NCBI RefSeq assembly: GCF_016756745.1
Contig: NZ_JAESIH010000043.1
Span: 1 to 64,000 of the forward strand
Origin: Aminivibrio sp.
GTDB taxonomy: Bacteria; Synergistota; Synergistia; Synergistales; Aminobacteriaceae
DNA length: 64,000 nt
Direction: 5' to 3'
In this document: positions 17,444 to 26,228 of the stretch, in pieces
How the letters are laid out: each line of letters opens with the position of its first letter
How positions within the stretch are numbered: the stretch's first letter is position 1
The notes under the pieces: model-generated
Told to the model about the DNA's origin: nothing
Databases searched by the model: none
What the model saw: the letters and a program-made list of their open reading frames with translations, nothing else
Made by a program: the position numbers and the translations under genes

Positions 17444-18640
17444 CTAGCTGGAACGTTCGGTCATCCGGACAGCGAAGGCCGCGAGGAGAGCTGCGCCGGA
17501 GGGGAGGACGTCGTCGTTCACGTTGAATTTGGGATTGTGGTGCTGGTTGCCCGTTCCCTTTGCCTCGTCCGCTATGCCCAGGAAGACGTAGGCGGCAGGG
17601 ACTTTTTCACCGTAGTAACTGAAGTCCTCGGACCCCATGGCTACGGGGACTTCCTCGATGTTTTCCTCTCCGAGCATTTCTGCCGCCGCGGACCGCATTA
17701 CCGCCGTCACTTCAGGATCGTTCACCGTGACGGGATAGATGGGGGTATAGGTAAGTTCGGCGGTGCATCTCATGGCGGCGCAGATGCCGTCGGCGACCCT
17801 TTTCATGATGCCCTCCATCTGGGCCCGAACGTCCCGGCTGGTGGTCCGCACGTTTCCGGCCACCCTCGCCGTATCAGGGATGATGTTGACCGCCGTCCCC
17901 GCTTCCATTTTTCCTACGCTGAGCACCACCGTCTCCTGGGGGTCCATCTCCCTGCTCACCACCGTCTGGAGCGTCGAAATCACCGTTGCGGCAGTCACCG
18001 TGGGGTCGATGGCCTTGTGGGGCATGGCGCCGTGGCCGCCCTTTCCCTGGATCTTGAGATCCCAGATATCAGCGGAGGCCATGATGGGCCCCACCCGGCA
18101 GCCGAGTTTCCCCGCCGGGAGGAGGGACCAGACATGGAGCCCTCCCACGGCGTCGACACCGTGCAGGGCTCCTTCCTCAATCATTTTCGGGGCGCCGGAA
18201 TTGTACCCCGCTTCCTCGGCGGGCTGGAAGAGGAACCGAACCGTGCCGGAGAGATCATCCTTCATGGAGGCGAGAATCTCCGCCGCGCCGAGGAGGATGG
18301 CGGTATGGGCGTCGTGGCCGCAGGCATGCATGACGCCCGGGCGGGTGGAGCGGTAGGGAAGATCGTTTTCCTCTTCGAGAGGAAGGGCGTCCATGTCACC
18401 CCTCAGGGCAACGCACGGCCCCGGCTTCGCACCCCTGAGGTCCGCCGCTACGCCGCTTTCGGTACCGCCGAAGCCCCTCCGGATGTTCTCAAGGCCGAGG
18501 TTCACGAGGTATTCCTCCACGAAGATGGATGTCTCCTTTTCCTGCCAGGGGAGTTCGGGGTTGGCGTGGAATTTCCGCCGCAGTTCCGTGAGTCTCCCGG
18601 AAAGGGAAACTGCTTTTCTCATGATGGGCGAGTCAGTCAT
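17444..18640 (-). CDS. M20-family amidohydrolase (N-acyl-amino-acid/hippurate hydrolase type)
   Basis: A 398-residue cytoplasmic metallo-amidohydrolase of the M20D/IAL-type group. Metal-site motifs are RGDMDALPL, HACGHDAHTAILLG, FQPAEE and MGSEDFSY; the central dimerisation domain lies around residues 180-290. It releases amino acids from N-acyl forms or trims short peptides, which suits an amino-acid fermenter. The start is ATG at 18640 with AAGGAGAG upstream. The small DMT-type transporter gene downstream is transcribed the same way but is probably unrelated. The acyl substrate cannot be read from sequence. Confidence 0.9.
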   Translation of the reverse strand: MTDSPIMRKAVSLSGRLTELRRKFHANPELPWQEKETSIFVEEYLVNLGLENIRRGFGGTESGVAADLRGAKPGPCVALRGDMDALPLEEENDLPYRSTRPGVMHACGHDAHTAILLGAAEILASMKDDLSGTVRFLFQPAEEAGYNSGAPKMIEEGALHGVDAVGGLHVWSLLPAGKLGCRVGPIMASADIWDLKIQGKGGHGAMPHKAIDPTVTAATVISTLQTVVSREMDPQETVVLSVGKMEAGTAVNIIPDTARVAGNVRTTSRDVRAQMEGIMKRVADGICAAMRCTAELTYTPIYPVTVNDPEVTAVMRSAAAEMLGEENIEEVPVAMGSEDFSYYGEKVPAAYVFLGIADEAKGTGNQHHNPKFNVNDDVLPSGAALLAAFAVRMTERSS

Positions 18641-18733
18641 AACGTAGGTTCTCTCCTTTCTCCTTGTGCGGTTCGTTGCTTTTTTCCGTCGTTCCGGCGG
18701 AGAGTCTCTTCCGCCTGATTTCCCCGTTCCTGT

Positions 18734-19105
18734 TCAGCCTTTCATCGAAATCAGCCAGATGCCCGCCAGGATGGCCGCCATTCCCGCGAGGCGCCAGAGA
18801 GAGACCTGTTCCGAAAAAAAGACCACGGAAACGCACAGGACCAGCAGGAACACCAGCCCGGCCATGAAGGGATAGGCAAGGGAAAGATCGGTTCTCGTCA
18901 GCGCCGCGCTGAGAAAGATGAAGGATATGCCGAAACATCCCACCCCCGCAGCAGCCCAGGGATTGAGGACGATGCGGAGTACGGCGTTCACCGCTCCGCC
19001 GTCGAGCAGATCCTTCTGGTGGCCGAAGGCCAGCTTCATGAGGGTATTCGCCGAGGCGTTGAAGACCGCCGATCCGGCAAGAAGCAAAATTGTGAGCCTG
19101 TCCAT
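18734..19105 (-). CDS. Small EamA/SMR-type membrane protein, ArnE/ArnF-like
   Basis: This 123-residue protein has four hydrophobic helices with the small multidrug-resistance/EamA half-unit pattern (SANTLMKLAF in helix 1; LSLAYPFMAGLVFLLV in helix 3; EQVSLWRLAGMAAILAG in helix 4). In enterobacteria such proteins (ArnE, ArnF) flip undecaprenyl-phosphate-L-Ara4N to the periplasm. Its place next to, and divergent from, an arn locus with no other flippase gene makes that role likely here. Only one subunit is present, so it may act as a homodimer. The start at 19105 is preferred because AGAGAGG lies 7 nt upstream. A drug/metabolite exporter is the alternative. Confidence 0.75.
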   Translation of the reverse strand: MDRLTILLLAGSAVFNASANTLMKLAFGHQKDLLDGGAVNAVLRIVLNPWAAAGVGCFGISFIFLSAALTRTDLSLAYPFMAGLVFLLVLCVSVVFFSEQVSLWRLAGMAAILAGIWLISMKG

Positions 19106-19257
19106 GGACATACCTCTCTTTCAGGTGCATTGAAGGATTATACTCCATGATACTTCCAAAAACGGAGGGACTTCGTATAGAATTCTTCCACACCGGGAAG
19201 AGTATCATGTAGAATAAAATTCCCGGCTTCAACTTATTCTCCGGAAGGATGGGTTCG

Positions 19258-20910
19258 ATGAATTTCTCTCGCCCAGGCGGCGCCGCAAAACTGCTTCTTC
19301 TCGTTCTCCTGTCGTTTTCTCTCTATTTCTGGGGGCTCGGCAGCTACGGTCTCCTCGAACCAGACGAGGGACGGTACTCCGAAATCCCCCGGGAGATGCG
19401 GGAGACGGGGGACTACATTACCCCAAGGCTTAACTATATCAAATACTTCGAAAAGCCGGTGCTTCACTACTGGCTCACCGCTTCCGCCCAGGCGGTTTTC
19501 GGGGAAAACGAGTTTTCCGGCCGCTTCTGGCCGGCCCTCCTCGCCCTCGGCGGCGTCCTTCTCACCTACCTGACGGCGAGGTCCATGTTCGACCGTGATA
19601 CGGCGCTGTACTCGTCGGTCATCCTGACCACGAGCCTTGTCTATTTCACCTTCTCCCGGATCAACATCACCGACATGCCTCTCTCCTTCTTCCTCACCGC
19701 AGCCATGACGGGTTTCTGGTTCGGCCTGCAAAAGGACAGGCGCTTCTACCTGCTTCTCTACGGGGGAGCGGCCCTCGCCCTTCTGACCAAGGGGCTCATC
19801 GGCATCGTCCTGCCGGGCGGGATCATCTTCTGGTACATGGTCCTCACCAGGCGGTGGGACATCGTCCGCTCGGCCCTCTACCTTCCCGGCATCATCCTCT
19901 TCGCCGCCCTCTCCCTCCCGTGGTTTGTTGCGGTCTGCGTCAAAAACAGCGATTTTTTCTACTTCTTCTTCATCCGGGAGCATTTTCTCCGCTACGCGAC
20001 GAAGATGCATGGGAAGTACGAACCGGTGTGGTTCTTCATTCCCATCCTGGTTGCGGGACTTTTCCCGTGGACGGGCCTGCTGCCCGGAGCGATCAGGTCT
20101 GTGCTGCCCTCCCGGATCCGCGCCATCGGTACGGAAAAGAGGGAGGAACTCTTCCTCTTCCTGTGGTTTGCCGTTATCTTTCTTTTTTTCTCCCTGTCGA
20201 GATCCAAGCTCGTTCCCTATATCATTCCCGTGTTCCCGCCCCTCGCCGTTCTCATGGGAAGGGTTTTCCGGGAAATCGTCTCCGACGGCGACGGGCGGGG
20301 GATGAAATGGTTCCTCCTGTGGAACAGCGCTTTTCTTGTTCCCTTCATCCTGGCCCTCTTTGTGTATCCCTTCTTCAACAGCCGGATTTCGGCAGGCAGG
20401 CTGCTGCCCTACACCCTTCCCGTAGCTCTCGCTCTCTCGGCCTTCGTCGCCGCGGGGTGGTACTTCTACAGGAAGAGCCGATTCCGCCTTCCGGCCCTCT
20501 TCCTCTGCCTTCTCGCCTTCCTTGTCATGTTCTCCTTCAGCAGGGTGTTCACTCTCTATGACGGACTGATTTCCGCCAGGGACCTGGCCGGAATCGTGGC
20601 CGAACTCCGCCGCCCCGGGGACGTGATCGCCCAGTACGGAAACTACGATCAGGGACTCCCTTTCTACCTGAAGCAGCGAATCGTCCTCGTCAACTATCTC
20701 GGCGAGCTCGAGTTCGGAGCGAAGCAGGAAGAGGACCCCTTCTGGTTCATCGGTACGGAGCAGCTCCAGGAACTCTGGAGGGGGAACAGGAGGGTGATCC
20801 TGGTGATCAACTCGGAGCATGAGAAGACAGTTTTCGCCCTGCTCGCCCCCAACATTTCCTCGGTCGCGGCGAGGACGGAACGGCGGATTATCCTGGTGAA
20901 TCACCCCTAG
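19258..20910 (+). CDS. arnT: Lipid A 4-amino-4-deoxy-L-arabinose transferase, ArnT-like
   Basis: A GT39/GT83-type membrane glycosyltransferase of about 550 residues and 12 or so helices. The first periplasmic loop has EPDEGRYSEI with the acidic pair Asp36/Glu37, followed by YFEKPVLHYWL, both characteristic of ArnT. It transfers L-Ara4N from undecaprenyl phosphate to lipid A phosphate on the periplasmic face, which lowers negative charge and polymyxin binding. ATG 19258 is preferred over 19249, which overlaps the GGAAGGA ribosome site. It begins the arn gene series on this strand. Other PMT-like sugar transferases share the fold, but the context supports ArnT. Confidence 0.88.
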   Translation: MNFSRPGGAAKLLLLVLLSFSLYFWGLGSYGLLEPDEGRYSEIPREMRETGDYITPRLNYIKYFEKPVLHYWLTASAQAVFGENEFSGRFWPALLALGGVLLTYLTARSMFDRDTALYSSVILTTSLVYFTFSRINITDMPLSFFLTAAMTGFWFGLQKDRRFYLLLYGGAALALLTKGLIGIVLPGGIIFWYMVLTRRWDIVRSALYLPGIILFAALSLPWFVAVCVKNSDFFYFFFIREHFLRYATKMHGKYEPVWFFIPILVAGLFPWTGLLPGAIRSVLPSRIRAIGTEKREELFLFLWFAVIFLFFSLSRSKLVPYIIPVFPPLAVLMGRVFREIVSDGDGRGMKWFLLWNSAFLVPFILALFVYPFFNSRISAGRLLPYTLPVALALSAFVAAGWYFYRKSRFRLPALFLCLLAFLVMFSFSRVFTLYDGLISARDLAGIVAELRRPGDVIAQYGNYDQGLPFYLKQRIVLVNYLGELEFGAKQEEDPFWFIGTEQLQELWRGNRRVILVINSEHEKTVFALLAPNISSVAARTERRIILVNHP

Positions 20911-21010
20911 GAGCATTTTTCAGGAAAGCGCCGGCGGATCTGCCCGCCGAACTTAAAAAAACCCATTCTGCGTTCCGGGGAAAAGTCCCCGAAAAAAGGA
21001 GATGTCCGTC

Positions 21011-21949
21011 ATGCCTGAACCAGGCCTCGTTTCTGTGGTCATACCTGTGTACAACGAGGAAGAATGCCTGCCCCACCTTTTTCCCCGCCTTCGTTCCGCC
21101 CTGGAGGGGATGAACCGGCCCTATGAGATCATCTTCGTGAACGACGGCAGCAGGGACAGGTCCCTCCAGCTGCTCTACGAATTTTACAAGGAGAACCCGA
21201 AGACCGTCCGCATCATCGACTTCAACGGCAATTTCGGCCAGCACATGGCCATCATGGCCGGTTTCGACCATTCTCGTGGGGAGATCATCATCACCCTGGA
21301 CGCCGACCTCCAAAATCCGCCGGAGGAAATCCCCCGGATCGTGGCGAAGATCGACGAGGGGCACGACGTGGTGGGAACGGTCAGGCAGAACAGGCAGGAC
21401 CCGAAATTCCGCAAGATAACGTCCAGGATCGTCAACTCCATCACCAACAGGATCACCGGTCTGAACCTGAACGATTACGGCTGCATGCTCCGGGGCTACA
21501 GGCGGGATATCGTCAACATCATCAACCAGAGCTGCGAAAGCACCACCTTCATCCCCGCCCTGGCCCAGAAGTTCGCCGTGAATCCCGTGGAGATCCCCGT
21601 GGGCCACGCAGAGCGGGAGCACGGTACCTCGAAGTACAGCATCTTCCGGCTCATCCGCCTCAATTTCGACCTCATGACGGGATTTTCCCTCTTTCCCCTC
21701 CAGGCGGTGACCATGATCGGCATGGCCGTGTCGGCACTGAGCTTCCTCTTCGCCATTTTCCTCCTTCTGCGTCGCCTCATCGTGGGCCCGGAGGCGGAAG
21801 GTGTCTTCACCCTGCTGAACATCAACTTTTTCCTCATGGGAATCACCATGTCCTGCGTGGGCATCACCGGCGAGTATATCGGCCGGATCTATTCCGAGGT
21901 GCGCAAGCGGCCCCGGTACGTCATCCGGCGGGAATGGGACCATGACTGA
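21011..21949 (+). CDS. arnC: Undecaprenyl-phosphate 4-deoxy-4-formamido-L-arabinose transferase
   Basis: A 312-residue GT2 enzyme that loads formylated Ara4N from UDP onto undecaprenyl phosphate. The GT-A domain has VVIPVYNEE at the N-terminus and DAD (97-99) as metal motif, then DYGCMLRGYRR and STTFIPALA as in ArnC. Two C-terminal membrane helices (about 225-300) anchor it. AAAGGAG is 10 nt before ATG 21011; the ATG at 21002 is too close. Its 3' end overlaps the formyltransferase gene by 8 nt, so the two are coupled. Confidence 0.92.
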   Translation: MPEPGLVSVVIPVYNEEECLPHLFPRLRSALEGMNRPYEIIFVNDGSRDRSLQLLYEFYKENPKTVRIIDFNGNFGQHMAIMAGFDHSRGEIIITLDADLQNPPEEIPRIVAKIDEGHDVVGTVRQNRQDPKFRKITSRIVNSITNRITGLNLNDYGCMLRGYRRDIVNIINQSCESTTFIPALAQKFAVNPVEIPVGHAEREHGTSKYSIFRLIRLNFDLMTGFSLFPLQAVTMIGMAVSALSFLFAIFLLLRRLIVGPEAEGVFTLLNINFFLMGITMSCVGITGEYIGRIYSEVRKRPRYVIRREWDHD

Positions 21950-22862
21950 CCTCCGGGCGGCGGTTTTCGCCTACAGCGAAGTGGGGTACGTCTGCCTCGA
22001 GGAACTGCTCCGGAGGGGAGTGACGGTGGAGGTCCTCTTCACCTACGAGGACGACCCCGGCGAGGAAATCTGGTTCCCCTCCGTGGCGAAGCTGGGCCGC
22101 GAGGCGGGCGTCCCTGTCCATACCCCCCCTTCCCTGGGGGACGATGAATACGAGCTTCTCCTCTCCCTCCGCCCCGACGTGATCTTCTCCTTTTACTACA
22201 GGTCCATGATCCCGGAACGATTCCTGCGGATCCCGCCCCTGGGGGCCTTCAACATGCACGGCTCCCTGCTGCCGAAATACAGGGGGAGGGCCTGCATCAA
22301 CTGGGCCGTCCTCAAGGGGGAGCATGAGACGGGAGCAACCCTCCACCGGATGGTCAGGCGCGCCGACGCCGGGGACATGGTGGACAGGGAGCGGGTTCCC
22401 ATTCTCTTCGAGGACACCGCCTTCGACGTGGGAAAGAAGGTCGCCGGGGCAGCCAGGCTCCTGATCGCACGAAATCTTGACGCCATCGCCGCAGGGACCG
22501 CGCCGCGCATCCCCCAGAACGAGGCGGAAGCCACCCTCTTCGGGAGGCGCACCCCCGCCGACGGGAAGATCGACTGGCGAGGGAGCGCCCATGAGATATA
22601 CAATCTTGTCCGGGCCGTGACCCATCCCTTTCCCGGAGCCTTCGCCTTCCGGGAAGGGAAAAAGCTCTTCGTCTGGAAAGCCCTGCCGGAGGAGTGGCCG
22701 GACGACGGTACGCCTCCGGGCACGGTTCTCTCCCGATCACCCCTGAGGGTGAAAGCCGGAACAGGCTGCATCCTCATCCTCCGCGCCCAGTTCGAAGGAG
22801 AATCGGAGCAGGAGGGCGGAACCATCGGCGGGACATTCTGCGAGGGCTCCCTGCTGGAATAA
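21942..22862 (+). CDS. arnA: UDP-L-Ara4N formyltransferase (ArnA N-terminal half as a separate gene)
   Basis: A 306-residue formyltransferase that uses 10-formyl-tetrahydrofolate. The catalytic triad is visible: Asn104 and His106 in FNMHGSLLPKYRG, and Asp142 in ADAGDMV (Asn102, His104 and Asp140 in E. coli ArnA). An OB-like C-terminal domain follows. In enterobacteria this domain is fused to the UDP-glucuronate decarboxylase; here the protein ends after the formyltransferase part, and the decarboxylase is a separate gene 100 nt downstream. No N-terminal methionyl-tRNA features are seen, and context excludes Fmt. Confidence 0.92.
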   Translation: MTDLRAAVFAYSEVGYVCLEELLRRGVTVEVLFTYEDDPGEEIWFPSVAKLGREAGVPVHTPPSLGDDEYELLLSLRPDVIFSFYYRSMIPERFLRIPPLGAFNMHGSLLPKYRGRACINWAVLKGEHETGATLHRMVRRADAGDMVDRERVPILFEDTAFDVGKKVAGAARLLIARNLDAIAAGTAPRIPQNEAEATLFGRRTPADGKIDWRGSAHEIYNLVRAVTHPFPGAFAFREGKKLFVWKALPEEWPDDGTPPGTVLSRSPLRVKAGTGCILILRAQFEGESEQEGGTIGGTFCEGSLLE

Positions 22863-22962
22863 CCCCCGTTCCCCAGGGAGCGCGAGAACGTGATATACTG
22901 CACGGGGCGAAGGGTGCCCTTCGTTCAAGGAACAAAAGAACAGCGTTGGGAGGTTTCAAAAA

Positions 22963-23973
22963 GTGAACATACTGATTCTCGGGGCCAACGGCTTCATCGG
23001 ATCCCACCTCATCGAAGGCATTCTGCACACAACGGACTGGAAGGTAAACGCCTTTGACCTTTCAGGAATGAACCTCGAAAAATTTGAAGGGAACCGAAAT
23101 TTCTCCTTCACCCAGGGGGACATCTTCACCGCCGATGACTGGATGAGAAAGACCGTAGCGGAAAGCGACGTGGTCCTCCCCCTCGCGGGAATCGCCAAGC
23201 CGGCCTACTACCTCAGCAAGCCCCTCTGGACCTTCGAGCTCGATTTCGAACAGAACCTGAAGATCGTCCGCATGTGCGTGGACGCGAAGAAGCGGGTCAT
23301 CTTCCCATCCACTTCCGAAGTTTACGGCATGAGCAGCGACACCGTCCTCAAGGAAGACGAAAGTCCCCTCATCGTGGGCCCCATCTGCAAGATGCGCTGG
23401 ATCTACAGCTGCGGCAAGCAGATGATGGACAGGGTCATCGCAGCCTACGGCCAGGAAAGGGGACTCCGGTACACCCTTTTTCGCCCCTTCAACTGGATCG
23501 GCCCCAGGCTCGACACCTTCAGGGACGCCGAGGAACGGACCGCCCGGTCCATTACCCAGATGGTCTTCGATGTTCTCTCCGGCAGGCCCATCACCCTCGT
23601 CAACGGCGGTGAACAGCACCGGAGCTTCACCTACGTCTCCGACGGCATCGACGCCCTCCTGGCCATTATCGCTGATGAAAAGGCCTGCGACGGGAAAATC
23701 TTCAACATCGGCAACCCGGGCAATAACGCATCCATAAAGGAACTGGCCCACCTGGTCATCGACATCATGAAGGGAATCCCCGCCTTCCGGGAAGCCGCCG
23801 AAAGCGCGAAGTTCACCGTCTTACCTGCCGAGCGATATTACGGCAACGGCTACGACGACATGCAGAACAGAGTTCCCTCCATCGAGGCCATCGGCAAAGC
23901 CCTGGGCTGGGCTCCGAAAATCCCCCTCCGGGAAGCTGTGGAGAAGACCATTCTCAGTTACGTCGAAGGATAG
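22963..23973 (+). CDS. arnA: UDP-glucuronate decarboxylase (ArnA C-terminal half as a separate gene)
   Basis: A 336-residue extended SDR enzyme that oxidises and decarboxylates UDP-glucuronate to UDP-4-keto-pentose. GANGFIG (7-13) binds NAD. Active-site residues are Thr117 and Glu119 in STSEVYG, Tyr148 and Lys152 in YSCGK, and the ArnA-specific Arg within QNRVPS near residue 305. LFRPFNWIGPRLD is diagnostic of ArnA rather than of UDP-xylose synthase. GTG start with GGGAGG 10 nt upstream. The 4-keto product needs the aminotransferase ArnB, which is not in this window. Confidence 0.92.
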   Translation: MNILILGANGFIGSHLIEGILHTTDWKVNAFDLSGMNLEKFEGNRNFSFTQGDIFTADDWMRKTVAESDVVLPLAGIAKPAYYLSKPLWTFELDFEQNLKIVRMCVDAKKRVIFPSTSEVYGMSSDTVLKEDESPLIVGPICKMRWIYSCGKQMMDRVIAAYGQERGLRYTLFRPFNWIGPRLDTFRDAEERTARSITQMVFDVLSGRPITLVNGGEQHRSFTYVSDGIDALLAIIADEKACDGKIFNIGNPGNNASIKELAHLVIDIMKGIPAFREAAESAKFTVLPAERYYGNGYDDMQNRVPSIEAIGKALGWAPKIPLREAVEKTILSYVEG

Positions 23974-23985
23974 GAGGGATATTCC

Positions 23986-24912
23986 GTGGCAGAAACTATT
24001 CTCGTCATCAAGACGGACGTGGACACCCGGAAGGGGTACCGGGAAGGAGTCCCGAGGCTGCTCGAGATCTTCAGGACCCGGAACATCACTGCGTCCTTTT
24101 TCTTTTCCTTCGGTCCGGACAACTCGGGCAAGGCCATCCGGCGCATCTTCCGCAAAGGATTCCTCAAGAAGATGCTCCGGACAAAGGCGCCGTCCACCTA
24201 CGGATTCCGCACCCTTCTCTACGGCACCCTCCTTCCGGCCCCCCTCATCGTCCAGCCCGAACCTGGAATCTTCATCCGTGCGGTGGAGGAAGGGCACGAC
24301 TGCGGCATTCACAGCTGGGACCACGTAAAGTGGCAGGACCGGCTTCCCCGCCTCACCGAGGAGCAGATCCGGGAGGACTTCCGGAAAGCCATGGATCTCT
24401 TCGAGCTTTACACCTCCCAAAAGCCCAAGAGCTGCGCCGCCCCGGGGTGGCAGGTCACTCCCTCAAGCCTGGCGGTCCAGGACGAACTGGGCTTCGACTA
24501 CTGCAGCGATATCCGGGGATCGGGCTACGCCTTCCGCCCCCGCATGGAAGGGAGAACCTTCAAGACCCTGCAGATTCCCACCACCCTTCCCACGCTGGAC
24601 GAAGTCTACGGCAGGGAAGACATTCCCGGGGACGGGATCGTCGACTTCTATCTCGACCAGCTCCAGCCCGGCCTCAATGTCCATACCATCCACGCTGAAA
24701 TGGAAGGGCGGTCCCAGAGCGCCCTCTTTGAAAAATTTCTCGACGGCTGCGCCGCGAGAGGGGTCACGTTCCGCACGCTCCACGACGTCGCCTACGAGAT
24801 CTCCGTCCGGAAACCTCTCGTCCACGTGTGCAACGTGGTTCCCGGAGAGCTTCCGGGAAGATCCGGAACGGTGGCCGTCCAGAAGTGCGCCAGGGAGGAG
24901 GGCAAAGAATGA
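23986..24912 (+). CDS. arnD: 4-deoxy-4-formamido-L-arabinose-phosphoundecaprenol deformylase
   Basis: A 308-residue polysaccharide-deacetylase (NodB) fold enzyme that removes the formyl group after transfer to the lipid carrier. Metal and catalytic motifs are TDVDT (Asp11, Asp13) and HSWDH (His109, His113). Segments GVPRLLEIFRTRNITASFF and SFGPDN match ArnD well. GTG start at 23986 with AGGAGGG at good spacing. The last codons overlap the ugd start (ATGA). The C-terminal 25 residues after about 285 are not conserved in the ArnD proteins I know. Confidence 0.92.
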   Translation: MAETILVIKTDVDTRKGYREGVPRLLEIFRTRNITASFFFSFGPDNSGKAIRRIFRKGFLKKMLRTKAPSTYGFRTLLYGTLLPAPLIVQPEPGIFIRAVEEGHDCGIHSWDHVKWQDRLPRLTEEQIREDFRKAMDLFELYTSQKPKSCAAPGWQVTPSSLAVQDELGFDYCSDIRGSGYAFRPRMEGRTFKTLQIPTTLPTLDEVYGREDIPGDGIVDFYLDQLQPGLNVHTIHAEMEGRSQSALFEKFLDGCAARGVTFRTLHDVAYEISVRKPLVHVCNVVPGELPGRSGTVAVQKCAREEGKE

Positions 24913-26228
24913 AGCTCGCCGTGGTGGGCACGGGATACGTCGGCCTGGTGACCGGCGTCTGCCTTGCGAAATTCGGAAACGACGTGGTCTGCGTCGATAC
25001 AAACGCAAAAAAAATAGAGGCTCTCTCCAGGGGAACAGTCCCCTTTTACGAGCCGGGACTCGAGGAGATCATCCGGAACAACCTGGAGGCGGGGCGGCTT
25101 TCCTTCTCCACCGATCTGCCCTCCGCCCTCGACGACGCCCTCATGTGCTTCATCACTGTGGGCACTCCCTCCCTCGAGGACGGGAGTGCCGATCTCTCCG
25201 CAGTAAGGTCCGTGGCCGAGACTATCGGCCGTTCCATGAAGGACTACAAGCTCGTGGTGGTCAAGTCCACAGTCCCGGTGCGCACATGCGACTTCGTCCG
25301 GCAGACCGTGGCCGCCGAGCTCGGGAAGCGGGACGAGGACATCCCCTTCGACGTGGCGTCGAACCCGGAATTCCTCCGGGAGGGCGCCGCCGTCCGGGAC
25401 TTCCTCGAACCGGACAGGGTGGTGGTGGGAGTGGACTGCGACCGCTCAGCTGAAATCATGAAGGAGCTCTACAGCTTCCTCCCCCCAGAAAAGATCATCT
25501 TCATGGACATCCGCTCGTCGGAAATGACCAAGTACGCCGCCAACGCCATGCTCGCCACGAGGATCTCCTTCATGAACGAGATCGCCGCCGTCTGCGAGCG
25601 TCTGGGAGCCGATGTGGAAAAGGTCAGGATGGGCATGGGTTCCGATGCCCGCATCGGGTACGCCTTCCTCAACGCCGGGTGCGGCTTCGGCGGCTCGTGC
25701 TTCCCGAAGGACGTCAGGGCACTGAAGGAGTTCGCCCGGAAGGAAGGGCTGGAAATGCAGATACTCCAGGCGGTGGAAGAGGTCAACGAACGGCAGAAAC
25801 ACGTCCTCTTCGGCAAGCTCCTCCGACACTTCGGCTGCCTGAAGGCAAAGACCATCGGCATCTGGGGGCTCTCCTTCAAGCCGAAGACCTCGGATGTCCG
25901 GGAGGCGCCCGCCCAGGCCCTCATCGCCGACCTCGCCGCAGCGGGAGCCAAAGTGCAGGCCCATGACCCGAAGGCCATGGACGAAACCAGGGAGGCCCTG
26001 GGAGACCTCCAGGGCGTTCTCTACGTCAACAACCAGTATGACGCCGTCAACGGCGCCGATGCCCTGGTGTTGGTCACCGAATGGGACATCTACAAGCAGC
26101 CCGACTTCAAAAAGATACGGTCCCTCCTCGCCTCTCCCGTGATTTTCGACGGTCGGAACCAATACTCCCCGGCGGAGATGAAGAGGCAGGGCTTCGTCTA
26201 TTATTCCATCGGCCGCGGAACGGTCTGA
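24909..26228 (+). CDS. ugd: UDP-glucose 6-dehydrogenase
   Basis: A 439-residue NAD-dependent enzyme that makes the UDP-glucuronate which feeds the arn pathway. Rossmann motif GTGYVGLVTG (7-16). The catalytic Cys264 is in GFGGSCFPKD, and a second nucleotide-binding domain in the C-terminal third has the WGLSFKPKTSD motif. It overlaps arnD by 4 nt and is preceded by GGGAGGAGG. Having ugd as the last gene of the arn series supplies the precursor within the same transcript. Confidence 0.95.
   Translation: MKLAVVGTGYVGLVTGVCLAKFGNDVVCVDTNAKKIEALSRGTVPFYEPGLEEIIRNNLEAGRLSFSTDLPSALDDALMCFITVGTPSLEDGSADLSAVRSVAETIGRSMKDYKLVVVKSTVPVRTCDFVRQTVAAELGKRDEDIPFDVASNPEFLREGAAVRDFLEPDRVVVGVDCDRSAEIMKELYSFLPPEKIIFMDIRSSEMTKYAANAMLATRISFMNEIAAVCERLGADVEKVRMGMGSDARIGYAFLNAGCGFGGSCFPKDVRALKEFARKEGLEMQILQAVEEVNERQKHVLFGKLLRHFGCLKAKTIGIWGLSFKPKTSDVREAPAQALIADLAAAGAKVQAHDPKAMDETREALGDLQGVLYVNNQYDAVNGADALVLVTEWDIYKQPDFKKIRSLLASPVIFDGRNQYSPAEMKRQGFVYYSIGRGTV

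Noticed and set aside
17219-18718. 499-codon plus-strand frame over the M20 gene
   Set aside because: Only its first 55 codons look protein-like (kept as a remnant); the rest is the antisense shadow of the amidohydrolase.
19234-20916. 560-codon open frame antisense to arnT
   Set aside because: Extremely charged, low-complexity translation and exact overlap with a recognisable glycosyltransferase; a shadow of high GC.
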